64,000 nt of DNA from NCBI GenBank assembly GCA_017419405.1, contig JAFOLH010000001.1, forward strand, positions 62,001 to 126,000. Direction: 5' to 3'. A program made the position numbers and the translations under genes. Shown piece by piece: positions 1 to 9,474 of the stretch. The notes under the pieces were generated by a model, which made no database searches, had not been told where the DNA came from, and saw only the letters and a list, made by a program, of their open reading frames with translations. How positions within the stretch are numbered: the stretch's first letter is position 1; the number at the start of each line of letters is the position of its first letter. This DNA is from Renibacterium sp. Lineage in GTDB: Bacteria > Actinomycetota > Actinomycetes > Actinomycetales > Micrococcaceae.

Positions 1-1266
1 GTCGTCGTCGGCCTGCTCGCCCAGGCGACCGCGGCACCCGGGCAGGAGACCAAGAACTTCGCCACCTCGCTCAAGCCTTTGGGCGACATCTTCGTCGACT
101 TGATCAAGATGCTGATCGCACCGGTGATCTTCTGCACCATCGTCACCGGGATCGGCTCGATCGCCAAAGCCGCCACGATCGGCAAGGTCGGCGGCCTGGC
201 GTTGGCCTACTTCCTGGTGATGTCCACGTTCGCGCTCGCGATCGGTTTGGTGGTGGGAAACTTCCTGCACCCCGGCGAGGGACTGAAGCTCCAGGCCTAC
301 AAGCCCTCGGGCAGCGGGGGCACCGGCAATGCGCTCTTCGACTTCCTGATCGACATCATCCCGCCCGGGATCCCGGTGCTTCCGACGCTTTTCGTGGCGA
401 TCCTGGTCGGCTTCGCGGTGCAGCGGATGGGCAAAGCCGGCGAGCCGATCCTCCGCGCGGTCAAAACCGCCCAGGCGCTGGTCTTCCGGATCCTGATGAT
501 GGTCATGTGGATCGCACCGATCGGCGCCTTCGGCGCGATCGCCGCAGTCGTCGGAGCCACCGGGTTCGAAGCGGTGAAGTCGATGCTGGTCCTGATGCTC
601 GGGTTCTACGCCACCTGCATCGCTTTCATCGTGCTGGTGCTCGGCACCGTGCTCTATGCCGTCGCCCGGGTCAATATCTTCAAGCTCATGAAGTACCTGG
701 GCCGGGAGTACCTGTTGATCTTCTCCACCTCGTCCTCCGAGGCGGCGCTGCCCCGGTTGATCGCCAAGATGGAGCACCTCGGGGTTTCCCGCCCGGTGGT
801 CGGGGTCACGGTGCCCACCGGCTATTCGTTCAACCTTGATGGCACCGCGATCTACCTGACCATGGCCTCGCTCTTCGTGGCGAATGCCATGGGCGTGCAG
901 ATGGGCTTCGGCGAGCAGGTTTCGCTGCTGGTCTTCATGATCATCGCATCGAAGGGAGCCGCCGGTGTGACCGGTGCCGGCCTGGCGACCCTGGCCGCCG
1001 GCCTGCAGGCGCACCGTCCGGAGCTGCTCAACGGCGTCGGCGTGATCGTGGGCATCGACCGTTTCATGTCCGAGGCCCGCGCGCTGACCAACTTCACCGG
1101 AAACGCCGTGGCGACGGTGCTGATGGGCACCTGGGTCAAGGAAATCGACCGGGCCAAAGTGGACCGGGTGCTTTCCGGATCCGAGCCTTTCGACGAGGCC
1201 AGCATGAATGCCGACAACCATGCGGCGGCCGCCGAGCCGCAGGAGGCCTTGGCGGCAGCTCGCTAA
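1..1266 (+). CDS. dctA: C4-dicarboxylate:cation symporter, 5' end outside window
   Basis: The reading frame is open from the first base, so the gene begins upstream; about 421 residues are visible. It is a DAACS/DctA-family transporter that imports succinate, fumarate and malate with protons or sodium. Seen: many hydrophobic segments, the serine-rich re-entrant motif STSSSEAALP and the substrate-site motif PTGYSFNLDGTAIY, followed by the conserved LAATLAAG-like and DRFMSEARALTNFTGN stretches. The C-terminal tail is hydrophilic and alanine/glutamate-rich. It is separated from the siderophore operon by the iron-box region, so it is probably a separate unit. The family includes glutamate carriers; DctA is favoured by the SSSE and FNLDGT context but substrate is inferred. 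Confidence 0.88.
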   Translation, partial: VVVGLLAQATAAPGQETKNFATSLKPLGDIFVDLIKMLIAPVIFCTIVTGIGSIAKAATIGKVGGLALAYFLVMSTFALAIGLVVGNFLHPGEGLKLQAYKPSGSGGTGNALFDFLIDIIPPGIPVLPTLFVAILVGFAVQRMGKAGEPILRAVKTAQALVFRILMMVMWIAPIGAFGAIAAVVGATGFEAVKSMLVLMLGFYATCIAFIVLVLGTVLYAVARVNIFKLMKYLGREYLLIFSTSSSEAALPRLIAKMEHLGVSRPVVGVTVPTGYSFNLDGTAIYLTMASLFVANAMGVQMGFGEQVSLLVFMIIASKGAAGVTGAGLATLAAGLQAHRPELLNGVGVIVGIDRFMSEARALTNFTGNAVATVLMGTWVKEIDRAKVDRVLSGSEPFDEASMNADNHAAAAEPQEALAAAR

Positions 1267-1330
1267 GTGCTGTGGATCTGCTGCGTAAGCCGTGTGAATG
1301 ATCGGATTCGGCGGATGTGAGCTTAGCGCT

Positions 1331-1372
1331 GCTGGGGAATTAAGTAAGGATTGTCTTACCTAATTTCCCAGC
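1331..1372 (+). promoter_or_regulatory. DtxR/IdeR-type iron box inside a 42-bp palindrome upstream of desA
   Basis: An 18-bp arm (1331-1348) pairs with 1355-1372 at 16 of 18 positions around a 6-base centre. Inside it, bases 1345-1363 match the DtxR/IdeR consensus (TTAGGTTAGGCTAACCTAA) at 14 of 19 positions by my hand alignment. It ends 15 bases before the desA start, where repressor binding would block transcription. Iron-dependent repression of the siderophore operon is known for desA in other actinobacteria; here it is inferred from the site and its position. Confidence 0.75.
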
Positions 1373-1387
1373 AGTGAGGGCTTCATC

Positions 1388-3004
1388 ATGTCCATTTTCT
1401 TGCCGAGCCAGACGTCGCTCGAATCGGACCCGGGTGGCCTGGAAACAGCTGAACCCGCGAATAGCCAGATTTTTCAAGCCCGAACCGTCGACGCGTATGT
1501 TTTCCAAGTCCTCAAAGCGGCCAGCACGGTCGCGGAAAAAGTGGCCCGGACTGCTCGGCCGTTCACCGGGGTGACGCCGCGGCAGCTCAAGGCCACGGTG
1601 GACCAGGTGGACTTGGAGCGGCCGCTGGGCACCCTGGGCGACGTGCTGGCGGAACTGGAGGAGGTCTACCTCCGCGATGCGGTGTACTTCCATTCGCCCC
1701 GGTACGCAGCGCATCTGAACTGTCCGGTGCTCATCCCGGCGCTCGCCGGAGAAGCCGTGCTCAGTGCGGTGAATTCTTCGATGGACACCTGGGACCAGAG
1801 TGCCGGCGCCACGTTGATCGAACGCAAGTTGATCGACTGGACCGCGGCCCGGATGGGCCTGGGCGATGCCGCCGACGGGGTGTTCACGTCGGGCGGCAGC
1901 CAATCCAATCTGCAGGCCCTGCTGATGGCCCGGAACCGTGCGGTCGGCCGAATCCGGGAGCAGCATGCCGCAGGGCTGCCGGGCTTCGAAAGCAGCGTCC
2001 CCCGATTGCCGCTGATCTTGGACCGGTTCCGGATTTTCGCTTCGGAGATCGCGCATTTTTCGGTGCAGAAATCGGCGTCCATGTTGGGCATGGGTTACGA
2101 CTCGGTGGTCTCGGTCGGCATCGACGAAAACCAGAAGCTGGCGCCCGAGGCGCTCCAGCAGGCTTTGGCGGAATGCGTGGCGGACGGACTGGTCCCGTTG
2201 GCCGTGGTCGGCACCGCCGGGAGCACGGACTTCGGCTCTATCGACCCGATGGCCGAGATCGCCGATCTGGCCGCTGAGTACGGCGCCTGGTTCCACGTCG
2301 ACGCCGCCTATGGCGGCGGACTGATCACCTCGCTCAAACACCGCGGGCTGCTCGCCGGAATCGAACGCGCGGATTCGGTGACCGTGGATTTCCACAAGAC
2401 GTTCTTCCAGCCGGTCTCCGCTTCCGCGGTGCTGGTGCGTGATCGCGCTTCGCTGGGCTACGTCACCTACTACGCCGACTATCTCAACCCGGCTTCTGCG
2501 GCGCTGGCCGAGATCCCCAACCAGGTGGACAAGTCGATTCAGACGACCCGTCGCTTCGACGCGCTCAAACTGTGGCTGACGCTGCGGGTCATGGGTGCCG
2601 ACGCGGTCGGCGAGTTGATCGACCAGGTGATCGACTTGGCCAAAGCGGTGCACCGGATGCTCGAGGACGATGCCGAGTTCGAGGTGGTTTCCGCGCCGAC
2701 CATCAGCACCTTGGTTTTCCGCTACCGACCCGCGGCCGGGCCGGACCGGTCGGACGGGCTGAACCGGTCGGATGAATTGAACCGGTTGAATGAACTGAAC
2801 CGGCAAATCCGGGCCGAGCTGTTCGCCTCGGGGGAGGCGGTGGTGGCCGGCACAGTGTTCCAGGGCGCGCACTATCTGAAGTTCACGCTGCTGAATCCGG
2901 AGGCCAAGCCGGCGGATCTGGCCGGAATCATCGAGCTGCTCCGGTGGCATGGCCGGAGGCTTTCCGGGGCAGCTGCTCCGGATGCCGAGCGGGAAGAGGC
3001 CTGA
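1388..3004 (+). CDS. desA: PLP-dependent lysine decarboxylase of desferrioxamine-type siderophore synthesis
   Basis: Predicted to decarboxylate L-lysine to cadaverine, the first step of desferrioxamine-type siderophore synthesis. The 538-residue protein belongs to the group II PLP decarboxylases: HVDAAYGGG carries the PLP-ring aspartate (about D305) and VDFHKTFFQ the Schiff-base lysine (about K337). The ATG at 1388 lies just after the iron-box palindrome and is the first in frame. It is followed after 3 bases by desB, giving an operon desA-desB-desCD. An unusual in-frame hexapeptide repeat interrupts the C-terminal domain at about residues 453-474. The family also contains diaminobutyrate, tyrosine and glutamate decarboxylases; lysine is inferred from the neighbouring lysine/cadaverine monooxygenase and NIS synthetase. 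Confidence 0.9.
   Translation: MSIFLPSQTSLESDPGGLETAEPANSQIFQARTVDAYVFQVLKAASTVAEKVARTARPFTGVTPRQLKATVDQVDLERPLGTLGDVLAELEEVYLRDAVYFHSPRYAAHLNCPVLIPALAGEAVLSAVNSSMDTWDQSAGATLIERKLIDWTAARMGLGDAADGVFTSGGSQSNLQALLMARNRAVGRIREQHAAGLPGFESSVPRLPLILDRFRIFASEIAHFSVQKSASMLGMGYDSVVSVGIDENQKLAPEALQQALAECVADGLVPLAVVGTAGSTDFGSIDPMAEIADLAAEYGAWFHVDAAYGGGLITSLKHRGLLAGIERADSVTVDFHKTFFQPVSASAVLVRDRASLGYVTYYADYLNPASAALAEIPNQVDKSIQTTRRFDALKLWLTLRVMGADAVGELIDQVIDLAKAVHRMLEDDAEFEVVSAPTISTLVFRYRPAAGPDRSDGLNRSDELNRLNELNRQIRAELFASGEAVVAGTVFQGAHYLKFTLLNPEAKPADLAGIIELLRWHGRRLSGAAAPDAEREEA
2744..2803 (+). repeat. 18-bp in-frame tandem repeat within desA
   Basis: Three 18-bp units (2744-2761, 2762-2779, 2780-2797) plus a partial fourth encode DRSDGL, NRSDEL, NRLNEL and NRQ. 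Copies differ by a few bases each. The repeat keeps the reading frame and lies between the catalytic core and the C-terminal end. Confidence 0.85.
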
Positions 3005-3007
3005 GCC

Positions 3008-4351
3008 GTGAAAAGCAAAGTCTATGACCTGTTGGGCATCGGGGTGGGTCCGTTCAATCTGGGACTGGCCGCATTGGCCGAGCCGATCGCCGAGCTGGAA
3101 ACCGTGTTCCTGGAGCGGAAGCCTGGTTTCGACTGGCACCCGGGGATGCTGCTCCCCGAAGCCCATTTGCAGGTCCCGTTCATGGCGGATCTGGTCACCA
3201 TGGCTGACCCGACGTCGCAATACTCGTTTTTGAACTACCTCAAGCGCGTCGGGCGGCTCTACCCGTTTTACATCCGGGAGAATTTCTACCCCTTGCGCGC
3301 CGAGTACAACAAATACTGCCAATGGGTTGCCGCGAAATTGCCGCAGGTCAAGTTCGGTGCCAATGTGCTGCGGATCGATTACCGGGACGGGCTGTACACG
3401 GTGCAGACCGAGGCGGAGTCGTTCCGGACCCGGCGGTTGGCGCTGGGCACCGGAACTGAGCCCTTCCTCCCGGCGGGGGCACGCGGCTTGGGCGCGTTGT
3501 CGGATTGCAGCGGACCGACGGCGGACTCCGGTTCGGCCGGCGTCGCGTTGCACAACGGATGGTATGCGGCCCGCAAAGCCGAATTGCAGGAACTCGCCTC
3601 GATCACCATTGTGGGCTCCGGGCAGAGCGCGGCCGAGGTCTACTTCGATCTGCTGGCCGAACAGCCCGGACACGGCTATGCCTTGAACTGGGTGACGCGT
3701 TCGCCGCGGTTCTTCCCGCTCGAATACACCAAGCTCACGCTGGAGATGACCAGCCCGGAATACGTCGACTATTTCCACGCCTTGCCCGGTGCGTCCCGCA
3801 ACCGGTTGGGTGCCGAACAAAAAGGGCTGTACAAAGGCATCGACGGCGAACTCATCAACGCGATCTACGATTTGCTGTACCAGCGCTCACTCGAGGGGCC
3901 GGTGCGCACCCGGTTGTTCACGAACACGTCGGTGGACCTGGTCCGGCCGGTTCCGGACGGCTTCAGCCTGGAGCTGACCCAGACCGAACAGCAAAAGGCC
4001 TTCGGTCTGGACAGCCAGGGGCTGGTCTTCGCCACCGGGTACAGCTACCGGGAGCCGGACTTCCTCAGCGGCATCCGGCATCGGATCAACTACGACGCCC
4101 AGGGCCGGTTCGACGTCGACCGGGAATACTCGATCTCCCGGGAACCCGGTGAGATCTTCGTGCAGAACGCGGAGCTGCACACGCACGGTTTCAGCAGCCC
4201 GGACTTGGGCATGGGCGCGTACCGCAACTCCTGCATCCTCCGGCGGGTGCTGGGCTGGGAATACTACGAAGTCGAAAAACGGATCGGCTTCCAGGAGTTC
4301 GGGATTCCGCAGGGCGCCGAATTGGCCGAGGGAATCGGGGCGGCCGGATGA
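3008..4351 (+). CDS. desB: lysine/cadaverine N-hydroxylase (flavin monooxygenase)
   Basis: A 447-residue IucD/SidA/DesB-family enzyme predicted to N-hydroxylate cadaverine (DesB) using FAD, NADPH and O2, giving the hydroxamate precursor. Seen: N-terminal FAD fingerprint [17 protein letters not shown], the NADPH-binding GSGQSAAE motif near residue 200, and [12 protein letters not shown] near residue 340, all characteristic of the family. GTG start at 3008 gives the fingerprint right at the N-terminus and lies 3 bases after the desA stop; an AG-rich stretch (gaagagg) precedes it. The last codons overlap the start of desCD by 4 bases (ATGA), so the three genes are translationally coupled. Lysine rather than cadaverine as substrate cannot be excluded from sequence alone. 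Confidence 0.9.
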   Translation: MKSKVYDLLGIGVGPFNLGLAALAEPIAELETVFLERKPGFDWHPGMLLPEAHLQVPFMADLVTMADPTSQYSFLNYLKRVGRLYPFYIRENFYPLRAEYNKYCQWVAAKLPQVKFGANVLRIDYRDGLYTVQTEAESFRTRRLALGTGTEPFLPAGARGLGALSDCSGPTADSGSAGVALHNGWYAARKAELQELASITIVGSGQSAAEVYFDLLAEQPGHGYALNWVTRSPRFFPLEYTKLTLEMTSPEYVDYFHALPGASRNRLGAEQKGLYKGIDGELINAIYDLLYQRSLEGPVRTRLFTNTSVDLVRPVPDGFSLELTQTEQQKAFGLDSQGLVFATGYSYREPDFLSGIRHRINYDAQGRFDVDREYSISREPGEIFVQNAELHTHGFSSPDLGMGAYRNSCILRRVLGWEYYEVEKRIGFQEFGIPQGAELAEGIGAAG

Positions 4352-6690
4352 ATCCCGGGATGAAAGATTTCGAACTGGTCCGATTCGATCCGGAGCGTGA
4401 TGCGGAACTGCTGCACGCTTGGATCAGCGAGGAACGGGCGCAGTTCTGGGGGATGCTCGGACAGAGCGTGGAACAAGTCCGTGAGACCTATCGGGAGATC
4501 GGCGGGTCACCCAGCCACCATGCGTTCTGGGGGCTCCGGAACGGGCGCCCGGCATTCCTGATGGAACGCTACGATCCGGCCCACGACGTCGTCGGCGACT
4601 GCTATCCGGTGCAGCGCGGCGACGTCGGCATGCATTTCCTGGTGGCCCCGCCGGAAGGCGCGCGGCAATCCGGATTCACCGCCGCAGTGCTGCGCTTCAT
4701 CATGGCAGAGCTGTTCGCGGATCCGCAGGTGCAACGGGTGGTCGTGGAACCGGATCTGCGCAATGCCAAAGTGCAGGCGCTCAATGCCAAAGTCGGCTTC
4801 GTGAAGCACTCGGTGGTTTCGCTGCCGGACAAGGACGCCTGGTTGAGTTTTTGCCGCCGCCAGGACTTTCTGGATCGGGGCCCCGGCGAACCGCAGCCGG
4901 CGGCCGATTGGCTGGCACCGGACCGCTGGCGGTCGGCGAACCGGCACCTGGTGCGCAAGGCGATCGCCGAGTTTTCGCACGAACGGATCCTGCATCCGGT
5001 GGCCGTGGCCGGCGGCTATGAACTGTCCGCACCGTCGGGGGAGCGGTACCGGTTCTCAGCCCGGCGGATGCGGCTGGAGCACTGGGCCCTGGCGGAGCCG
5101 AGCATCCAGCGTTTCGGTTCCGATGGTGCGCCGAAAGCGGTCGATGCACTCGAATTCATCACGGACTTCCATGCAGTGCTGGGCATCGATCCGGTGCAGT
5201 TGCCGGTCTATTTGGAAGAGATCAGCAGCACCTTGAGTTCGCACGCCTTCAAACAGCTGCATTCGACCGCCAGCGCGGAGGAGCTGGCCCGCGGCGACGG
5301 TATTGCGGCGTTCCAGGCAATCGAGCGTTCAATGACCGAAGGCCACCCGTGTTTCGTGGCGAACAATGGCCGGCTCGGCTTCGGCCGCGCCGACTTCCTG
5401 GCGTTCGCCCCGGAATCCGGGGCCGGAATCCGGCTGGTCTGGGTGGCCGTGGCGCGCAACCGAGCGGTTTTCTCCTCGATCGAGGGCCTGGATTACCAGG
5501 CCCTGCTGACCCAGGAATTCGACCCGGAAATGCTCGCGGAGTTCGGAAGCCGACTGGCCGTCCAGGGGCTGGATGCGCAGCAGTTCTTCTTGATGCCGGT
5601 GCATCCTTGGCAGTGGGAGCACAAGCTGCAGGTGACCTTTGCGGCTGAAATCGCGCAGCAGCGCATCGTGTACTTGGGCCGGACCCCGGACGAGTACCAG
5701 GCGCAGCAGTCGATCCGGACGTTTTTCAACCGGACCCGGCCGCATCGGGCCTACGTCAAGACGGCGCTTTCGGTGCTGAACATGGGGTTCATGCGCGGGC
5801 TTTCTCCGGAATACATGGCGGCCACCCCGGCGATCAACGACTGGTTGCATGCTCTGGTCGCCGCGGACCCGGTGCTCGAGGCCAGGGGGCTGGTGATCTT
5901 GCGGGAAGTGGCCGCAATCGGCTACCACAATCACTACTTCGAGGCGGCTGCGCCCAAAGGGTCGGCCTACCGGACGATGTTCTCCGCGCTCTGGCGGGAA
6001 AGCCCGGTACCGCATCTGGCCGAGGGGGAGACCTTGGCGACCATGGCGTCATTGCTGCATGTCGATGCCGCGGGAAAGAGCCTGATCGGCGCCTACATCG
6101 AACGGTCCGGGGTGCTGCCGGAGATTTGGCTGGCCAAGTATCTGCGGGCCTATCTGCAGCCCTTGGTGCATTGTCTGATGAAATACGAACTGGCCTTCAT
6201 GCCGCATGGCGAGAATGTCATCCTGGTGCTGCGCGAGGGCTTTCCGGTCCGGGTGATCATGAAAGATCTGGCCGAGGAGATCGTGCTGATGGGCGAGCGC
6301 GTCGCGGTGCCTGAGGCTGCCTCCCGGATCAAACTCGACATCCCCGAAAAGGAGCGGGTACTCGCGATCTTCACGGATGTCTTCGACTGCGTCTTCAGAT
6401 TCCTCGCCGAGGTTCTGGAAACCGAAGGGTTGATCGACGAAGCGGAGTTCTGGGCACTCGTGGCACAGTCGATCGAAGAGTACCGCGCGGAGGTGCTGGG
6501 TAGCGGTCCGGAGCCGGCCGATCCGGCCCTGGCCGAAGCCTTCGCCACGCACGATTTGTTCGCCGCGGAGTTCGATTTTTCCTGCTTGAACCGGTTGCAG
6601 CTGCGCAACAACCAGCAGATGCTGGACCTGGCCGATCCTTCCGGCGGGTTGCAGTTTTCCGGCCGGCTGCTGAATCCGATCGCCCGCTGA
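4348..6690 (+). CDS. desD: fused siderophore acyltransferase-NIS synthetase (DesC-DesD)
   Basis: This 780-residue protein joins two steps usually coded separately. Residues about 1-175 are a GNAT-like siderophore acyltransferase (AlcB/IucB-like: HFLV core, [27 protein letters not shown] acetyl-CoA region), expected to acylate N-hydroxycadaverine. Residues about 190-780 are an IucA/IucC NIS synthetase with [35 protein letters not shown] and the late HGENVILVL motif, expected to activate the acyl chain with ATP and condense and cyclise units. The ATG at 4348 overlaps the desB stop as ATGA. The fusion explains why no separate desC is found. The product is probably a desferrioxamine/bisucaberin-like hydroxamate; the acyl chain cannot be told from sequence. 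Confidence 0.88.
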   Translation: MNPGMKDFELVRFDPERDAELLHAWISEERAQFWGMLGQSVEQVRETYREIGGSPSHHAFWGLRNGRPAFLMERYDPAHDVVGDCYPVQRGDVGMHFLVAPPEGARQSGFTAAVLRFIMAELFADPQVQRVVVEPDLRNAKVQALNAKVGFVKHSVVSLPDKDAWLSFCRRQDFLDRGPGEPQPAADWLAPDRWRSANRHLVRKAIAEFSHERILHPVAVAGGYELSAPSGERYRFSARRMRLEHWALAEPSIQRFGSDGAPKAVDALEFITDFHAVLGIDPVQLPVYLEEISSTLSSHAFKQLHSTASAEELARGDGIAAFQAIERSMTEGHPCFVANNGRLGFGRADFLAFAPESGAGIRLVWVAVARNRAVFSSIEGLDYQALLTQEFDPEMLAEFGSRLAVQGLDAQQFFLMPVHPWQWEHKLQVTFAAEIAQQRIVYLGRTPDEYQAQQSIRTFFNRTRPHRAYVKTALSVLNMGFMRGLSPEYMAATPAINDWLHALVAADPVLEARGLVILREVAAIGYHNHYFEAAAPKGSAYRTMFSALWRESPVPHLAEGETLATMASLLHVDAAGKSLIGAYIERSGVLPEIWLAKYLRAYLQPLVHCLMKYELAFMPHGENVILVLREGFPVRVIMKDLAEEIVLMGERVAVPEAASRIKLDIPEKERVLAIFTDVFDCVFRFLAEVLETEGLIDEAEFWALVAQSIEEYRAEVLGSGPEPADPALAEAFATHDLFAAEFDFSCLNRLQLRNNQQMLDLADPSGGLQFSGRLLNPIAR

Positions 6691-6819
6691 CTGCCCCGGA
6701 GTGGTTTCCGCAGCGACGTGAACGACGGATTGCCGTTGCCTGGCAACTCCCAGGGAACGGGGTCGGAAACTGTTCCTGACATCTAAGGTGAATTCGGATC
6801 CATCGACCGGTGGATCATT

Positions 6820-6853
6820 GTGGGTCTGGAAAGCTTCGGTTTTCCAGACCCAC
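6820..6853 (+). promoter_or_regulatory. perfect 13-bp hairpin in the leader of the secreted protein gene
   Basis: GTGGGTCTGGAAA at 6820-6832 pairs perfectly with 6841-6853 across an 8-base loop. It lies about 130 bases after desCD and 36 bases before the next gene, with no T-run after it. It could be a weak terminator for the siderophore operon or a structured leader. Confidence 0.5.
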
Positions 6854-6889
6854 TGGTGTGTCCGTACGCTTAGAAGACAAGGAAAACCA

Positions 6890-7429
6890 ATGAAGTCAGC
6901 ATCAATGCTGAAAGCTGCTTTCAATAAACCAACGGCAGCGCTGATCCTCGCCGCTGGGCTTGCCCTCAGCTCTGCCGGGATCGCAACCGCGGCGCCAGTC
7001 GAGACCGGTACCAGTCAGCTAGCCAATGCCTCAGCCAATGCCAGTTGCACGGTTCCGGCCAAGGAGAACCTGGCCATCGCCAAGCAAATTTACAAGATCA
7101 CCCAGCAGCGTAAAGCTACTGCCCGGGTGCTCCTGGCGACGTTCGAAGCGGCCTGGGTGGAGTCCCATGTGAACAACCTCAATTGCGGGGACAGCGATTC
7201 GCTCGGAGTTTTCCAACAGCGGCCTTCACAGGGCTGGGGGAGCAAAGCCCAGGTGACCAACGTGGATTACGCCACGAACAAGTTCCTGGACCAGGCGATC
7301 AAGAACGACAAGGGCTTCAGCGGTACGGCTGGCCAACTGGCCCAATCGGTGCAACGTTCGGGCTACCCGGACCGTTACGACCAAGCTAAGGCCAAGGCTG
7401 AAAGCATCATTGCGGAAGCGAAGAAGTAG
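6890..7429 (+). CDS. secreted lysozyme-like protein (putative cell-wall lytic enzyme)
   Basis: A 179-residue exported protein. Residues 1-35 form a Sec signal peptide (basic start, LILAAGLALSSAG core, ATA-AP cleavage region). The mature part has AAWVESHVNNLNCGDSDSLGVFQQRPSQGWG, a pattern found in actinobacterial secreted proteins of the lysozyme/lytic-transglycosylase fold, where the Glu of the WVES segment is the likely catalytic acid. The C-terminus AQSVQRSGYPDRYDQA is also typical. I chose the ATG at 6890, not the earlier in-frame ATG at 6788, because it gives a clean signal peptide and follows an AAGGAAAA ribosome-binding site. Peptidoglycan cleavage is inferred from the family resemblance, not proven. 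It stands alone between two hairpins. Confidence 0.72.
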   Translation: MKSASMLKAAFNKPTAALILAAGLALSSAGIATAAPVETGTSQLANASANASCTVPAKENLAIAKQIYKITQQRKATARVLLATFEAAWVESHVNNLNCGDSDSLGVFQQRPSQGWGSKAQVTNVDYATNKFLDQAIKNDKGFSGTAGQLAQSVQRSGYPDRYDQAKAKAESIIAEAKK

Positions 7430-7466
7430 CTTTCCACTGTCTCGGGTTGCACCTCCCGCCGCCGTT

Positions 7467-7537
7467 CCCCGCGCGAGTGCACATTTGGTGCGGATGTTTT
7501 CGGAAAACACCCGCACCAAATGTGCACTCGCGCGGGG
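7467..7537 (+). terminator. very long hairpin (35-bp arm) with trailing Ts
   Basis: A 71-base palindrome, arm 7467-7501 against 7502-7537, has one mismatch (A7494 against C7511) and almost no loop. It is followed by TTTTG. It sits 38 bases after the secreted protein gene and about 155 before parA, so termination of the former is the likely role. Its length is far beyond what a terminator needs. Confidence 0.7.
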
Positions 7538-7691
7538 TTTTGCGGTGTTGATCGAGTCCGAAGATTCAGGTTAAGGCTGAAGGTTGAGGCTTGAAAATGC
7601 TCCTGCGGCAATTGCCTTGCCTGCCGTTCGCCGAGCGGTAACGTTGTGGCTAAGCATTGCAAGAGTGCCACAACGAGGAAAGTGTGAACAG

Positions 7692-8570
7692 GTGAGCAGC
7701 GAAACCTTGGACGGAACGGATCTGGAAACCGTGCTCGGCCCCACCGGCCGGCCGATGACGGAATTCCCCGAGCCTCCGGTGCTGACCTCGCACGGCCCCG
7801 CCCGGGTGATCGCGATGGTCAACCAGAAGGGCGGCGTGGGCAAAACGACGTCGACCATCAACCTGGGCGCCGCGCTCGCCGAGCTCGGCCGCCGGGTGCT
7901 GCTGGTCGACTTCGACCCGCAGGGTGCGCTTTCCGCCGGCCTGGGCACGAACCCGCATGAACTGGACCTGACCGTCTACAACGTTTTGATGGACCGCAAG
8001 GTGGACGTCAAAGACGCGATCCGGCAGACCGAAACCGAAAACCTCGACTTGCTGCCGGCCAATATCGACCTGTCCGCGGCCGAAGTCCAGCTGGTCAACG
8101 AAGTCGCCCGCGAGCAGGTGCTGGACCGGGCGCTGCGCAAGGTCGAAGACGAATACGACGTGATCCTGATCGACTGCCAGCCCTCCTTGGGCCTGCTCAC
8201 CGTGAATGCGCTCACCGCCGCGCACGGCGTGATCATCCCGTCGATCTGCGAGTTCTTCGCCCTGCGCGCAGTGGCGCTGCTGGTGGAAACCATCGAGAAG
8301 GTCCAGGACCGGATCAATCCCCGGTTGCAGATCGACGGCGTGCTGGCCACGATGTACGACGCGCGCACCCTGCACAGCCGGGAAGTGATTTCCCGCCTGG
8401 TGGAAGCCTTCGGGGACAAAGTCTTCGAGACCGTGATCAAGCGGACCATCAAGTTCGCCGACGCTACGGTCGCGGCCGAGCCGATCACCTCGTACGCCGG
8501 AAACCACCAGGGCGCGGAGGCTTACCGCCGCCTGGCCAAAGAGCTGGTGGCCCGTGGCGGAGCTCCCTGA
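7692..8570 (+). CDS. parA: ParA/Soj-type chromosome partitioning ATPase
   Basis: A 292-residue Walker-type ATPase of the ParA/MinD superfamily, expected to act with condensin in chromosome segregation. Seen: deviant Walker A KGGVGKTTSTINLG near residue 48, ending VDFDPQGALSAGLG, and the Walker B-like VILIDCQPSLGLLTVNAL. The GTG at 7692 is preceded by gaggaaa at 10 bases; an earlier in-frame start at 7584 lacks a ribosome-binding site and adds poorly conserved sequence. It overlaps scpA by 17 bases and heads an operon scpA-scpB-rluB-tyrA-cmk. No parB or parS is visible here, so this is the ScpAB-linked ParA paralogue rather than the oriC-proximal ParAB. Confidence 0.9.
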   Translation: MSSETLDGTDLETVLGPTGRPMTEFPEPPVLTSHGPARVIAMVNQKGGVGKTTSTINLGAALAELGRRVLLVDFDPQGALSAGLGTNPHELDLTVYNVLMDRKVDVKDAIRQTETENLDLLPANIDLSAAEVQLVNEVAREQVLDRALRKVEDEYDVILIDCQPSLGLLTVNALTAAHGVIIPSICEFFALRAVALLVETIEKVQDRINPRLQIDGVLATMYDARTLHSREVISRLVEAFGDKVFETVIKRTIKFADATVAAEPITSYAGNHQGAEAYRRLAKELVARGGAP

Positions 8571-9474
8571 GACTGCTGCGGTCGAAACCGAGCCGGCCGG
8601 GTCGGCCGACGCCGGATCGGCCGGCCAGGCCCGCTTCGAAGTCCGGCTGGACAACTTCACCGGACCGTTCGATCTGCTCCTGGGGCTGATCGGCAAGCAC
8701 GAGCTGGACATCACCGAGGTGGCCTTGGCCACGGTGACCGATGAGTTCATCTCCTACATCCGGGCAATGCAGCGCCAGGACGGGCCTGACGGCGGCAAAA
8801 CCGCATTGTCCAGCGGAGCCCTGGACGAGGCCAGCGAATTCCTGGTGATCGCGGCCACTCTGCTGGACCTCAAAGCGGCGCGATTGCTGCCGCAGGGCGA
8901 GGTCGAGGATGAAGAAGACATCGCCTTGCTCGAAGCCCGGGACCTGTTGTTCGCCCGGCTTCTGCAATACAAGGCGTTCAAACAGGTGGCCTCGCTGCTC
9001 GGCGGCACCTTGGCGCAGGAAGGCCGGCGCTTCCCGCGCCAGGTCAGCTTGGAAGCGCCGTTCGCCGCGCTGCTGCCGGAATTGGTCTGGAAGCACACCC
9101 CGGAGCAGTTCGCCGCGCTGGCCGCGAAAGCGCTCACCCCGCGGGAAGCCTTGCCGACCGAAGTGGGCTTGGCCCATCTGCATGCCCCGCCGGTGAGCGT
9201 GAAGGAGCAGGCGGAAATCATCGGAGCACGGCTCAAAGCCGGCAAACCGCTGTCCTTCCGCGCGCTGATCAACGATGCTGACGGCACTCTGGTGGTGGTT
9301 GCCCGTTTCCTGGCGCTCTTGGAGATGTTCCGCGACGCCGTGATCGCCTTCGAGCAGGCCAGCCCGCTGGGCGAACTGACCATCCGCTGGACCGGGGCGC
9401 AGCAGGACTGGACGGCGGAGAATCTGAGCGAAGAATACGAAGATATGGAGCCGGTGCCGGATGAGCCACGCTGA
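8554..9474 (+). CDS. scpA: segregation and condensation protein A
   Basis: A 306-residue kleisin subunit of the SMC-ScpAB condensin. The FEVRLDNFTGPFDLLLGLIGKHELDITEVALATVTDEFISYI stretch near residues 29-70 is the signature N-terminal kleisin helix region that binds the SMC neck; residues about 250-290 form the C-terminal winged helix that binds the SMC head. GTG at 8554 lies within the 3' end of parA (17-base overlap), giving translational coupling. The first 28 residues are a low-complexity acidic/alanine extension. The next gene is scpB, the dimeric partner, overlapping by 14 bases. Confidence 0.92.
   Translation: MAELPETAAVETEPAGSADAGSAGQARFEVRLDNFTGPFDLLLGLIGKHELDITEVALATVTDEFISYIRAMQRQDGPDGGKTALSSGALDEASEFLVIAATLLDLKAARLLPQGEVEDEEDIALLEARDLLFARLLQYKAFKQVASLLGGTLAQEGRRFPRQVSLEAPFAALLPELVWKHTPEQFAALAAKALTPREALPTEVGLAHLHAPPVSVKEQAEIIGARLKAGKPLSFRALINDADGTLVVVARFLALLEMFRDAVIAFEQASPLGELTIRWTGAQQDWTAENLSEEYEDMEPVPDEPR

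Noticed and set aside
1340..3820. 826-residue ORF on the minus strand over desA and desB
   Set aside because: Antisense shadow: GC-rich codon bias mirrors the real genes, and the product is low-complexity with Arg/Gly/Gln-rich sequence.
6690..6889. c-di-AMP (ydaO) riboswitch before the secreted protein
   Set aside because: Pieces such as GGTGAATTC and CCTGGCAAC resemble it loosely, but the conserved CCGAACCCGTCAGCTAAC-like core is absent.
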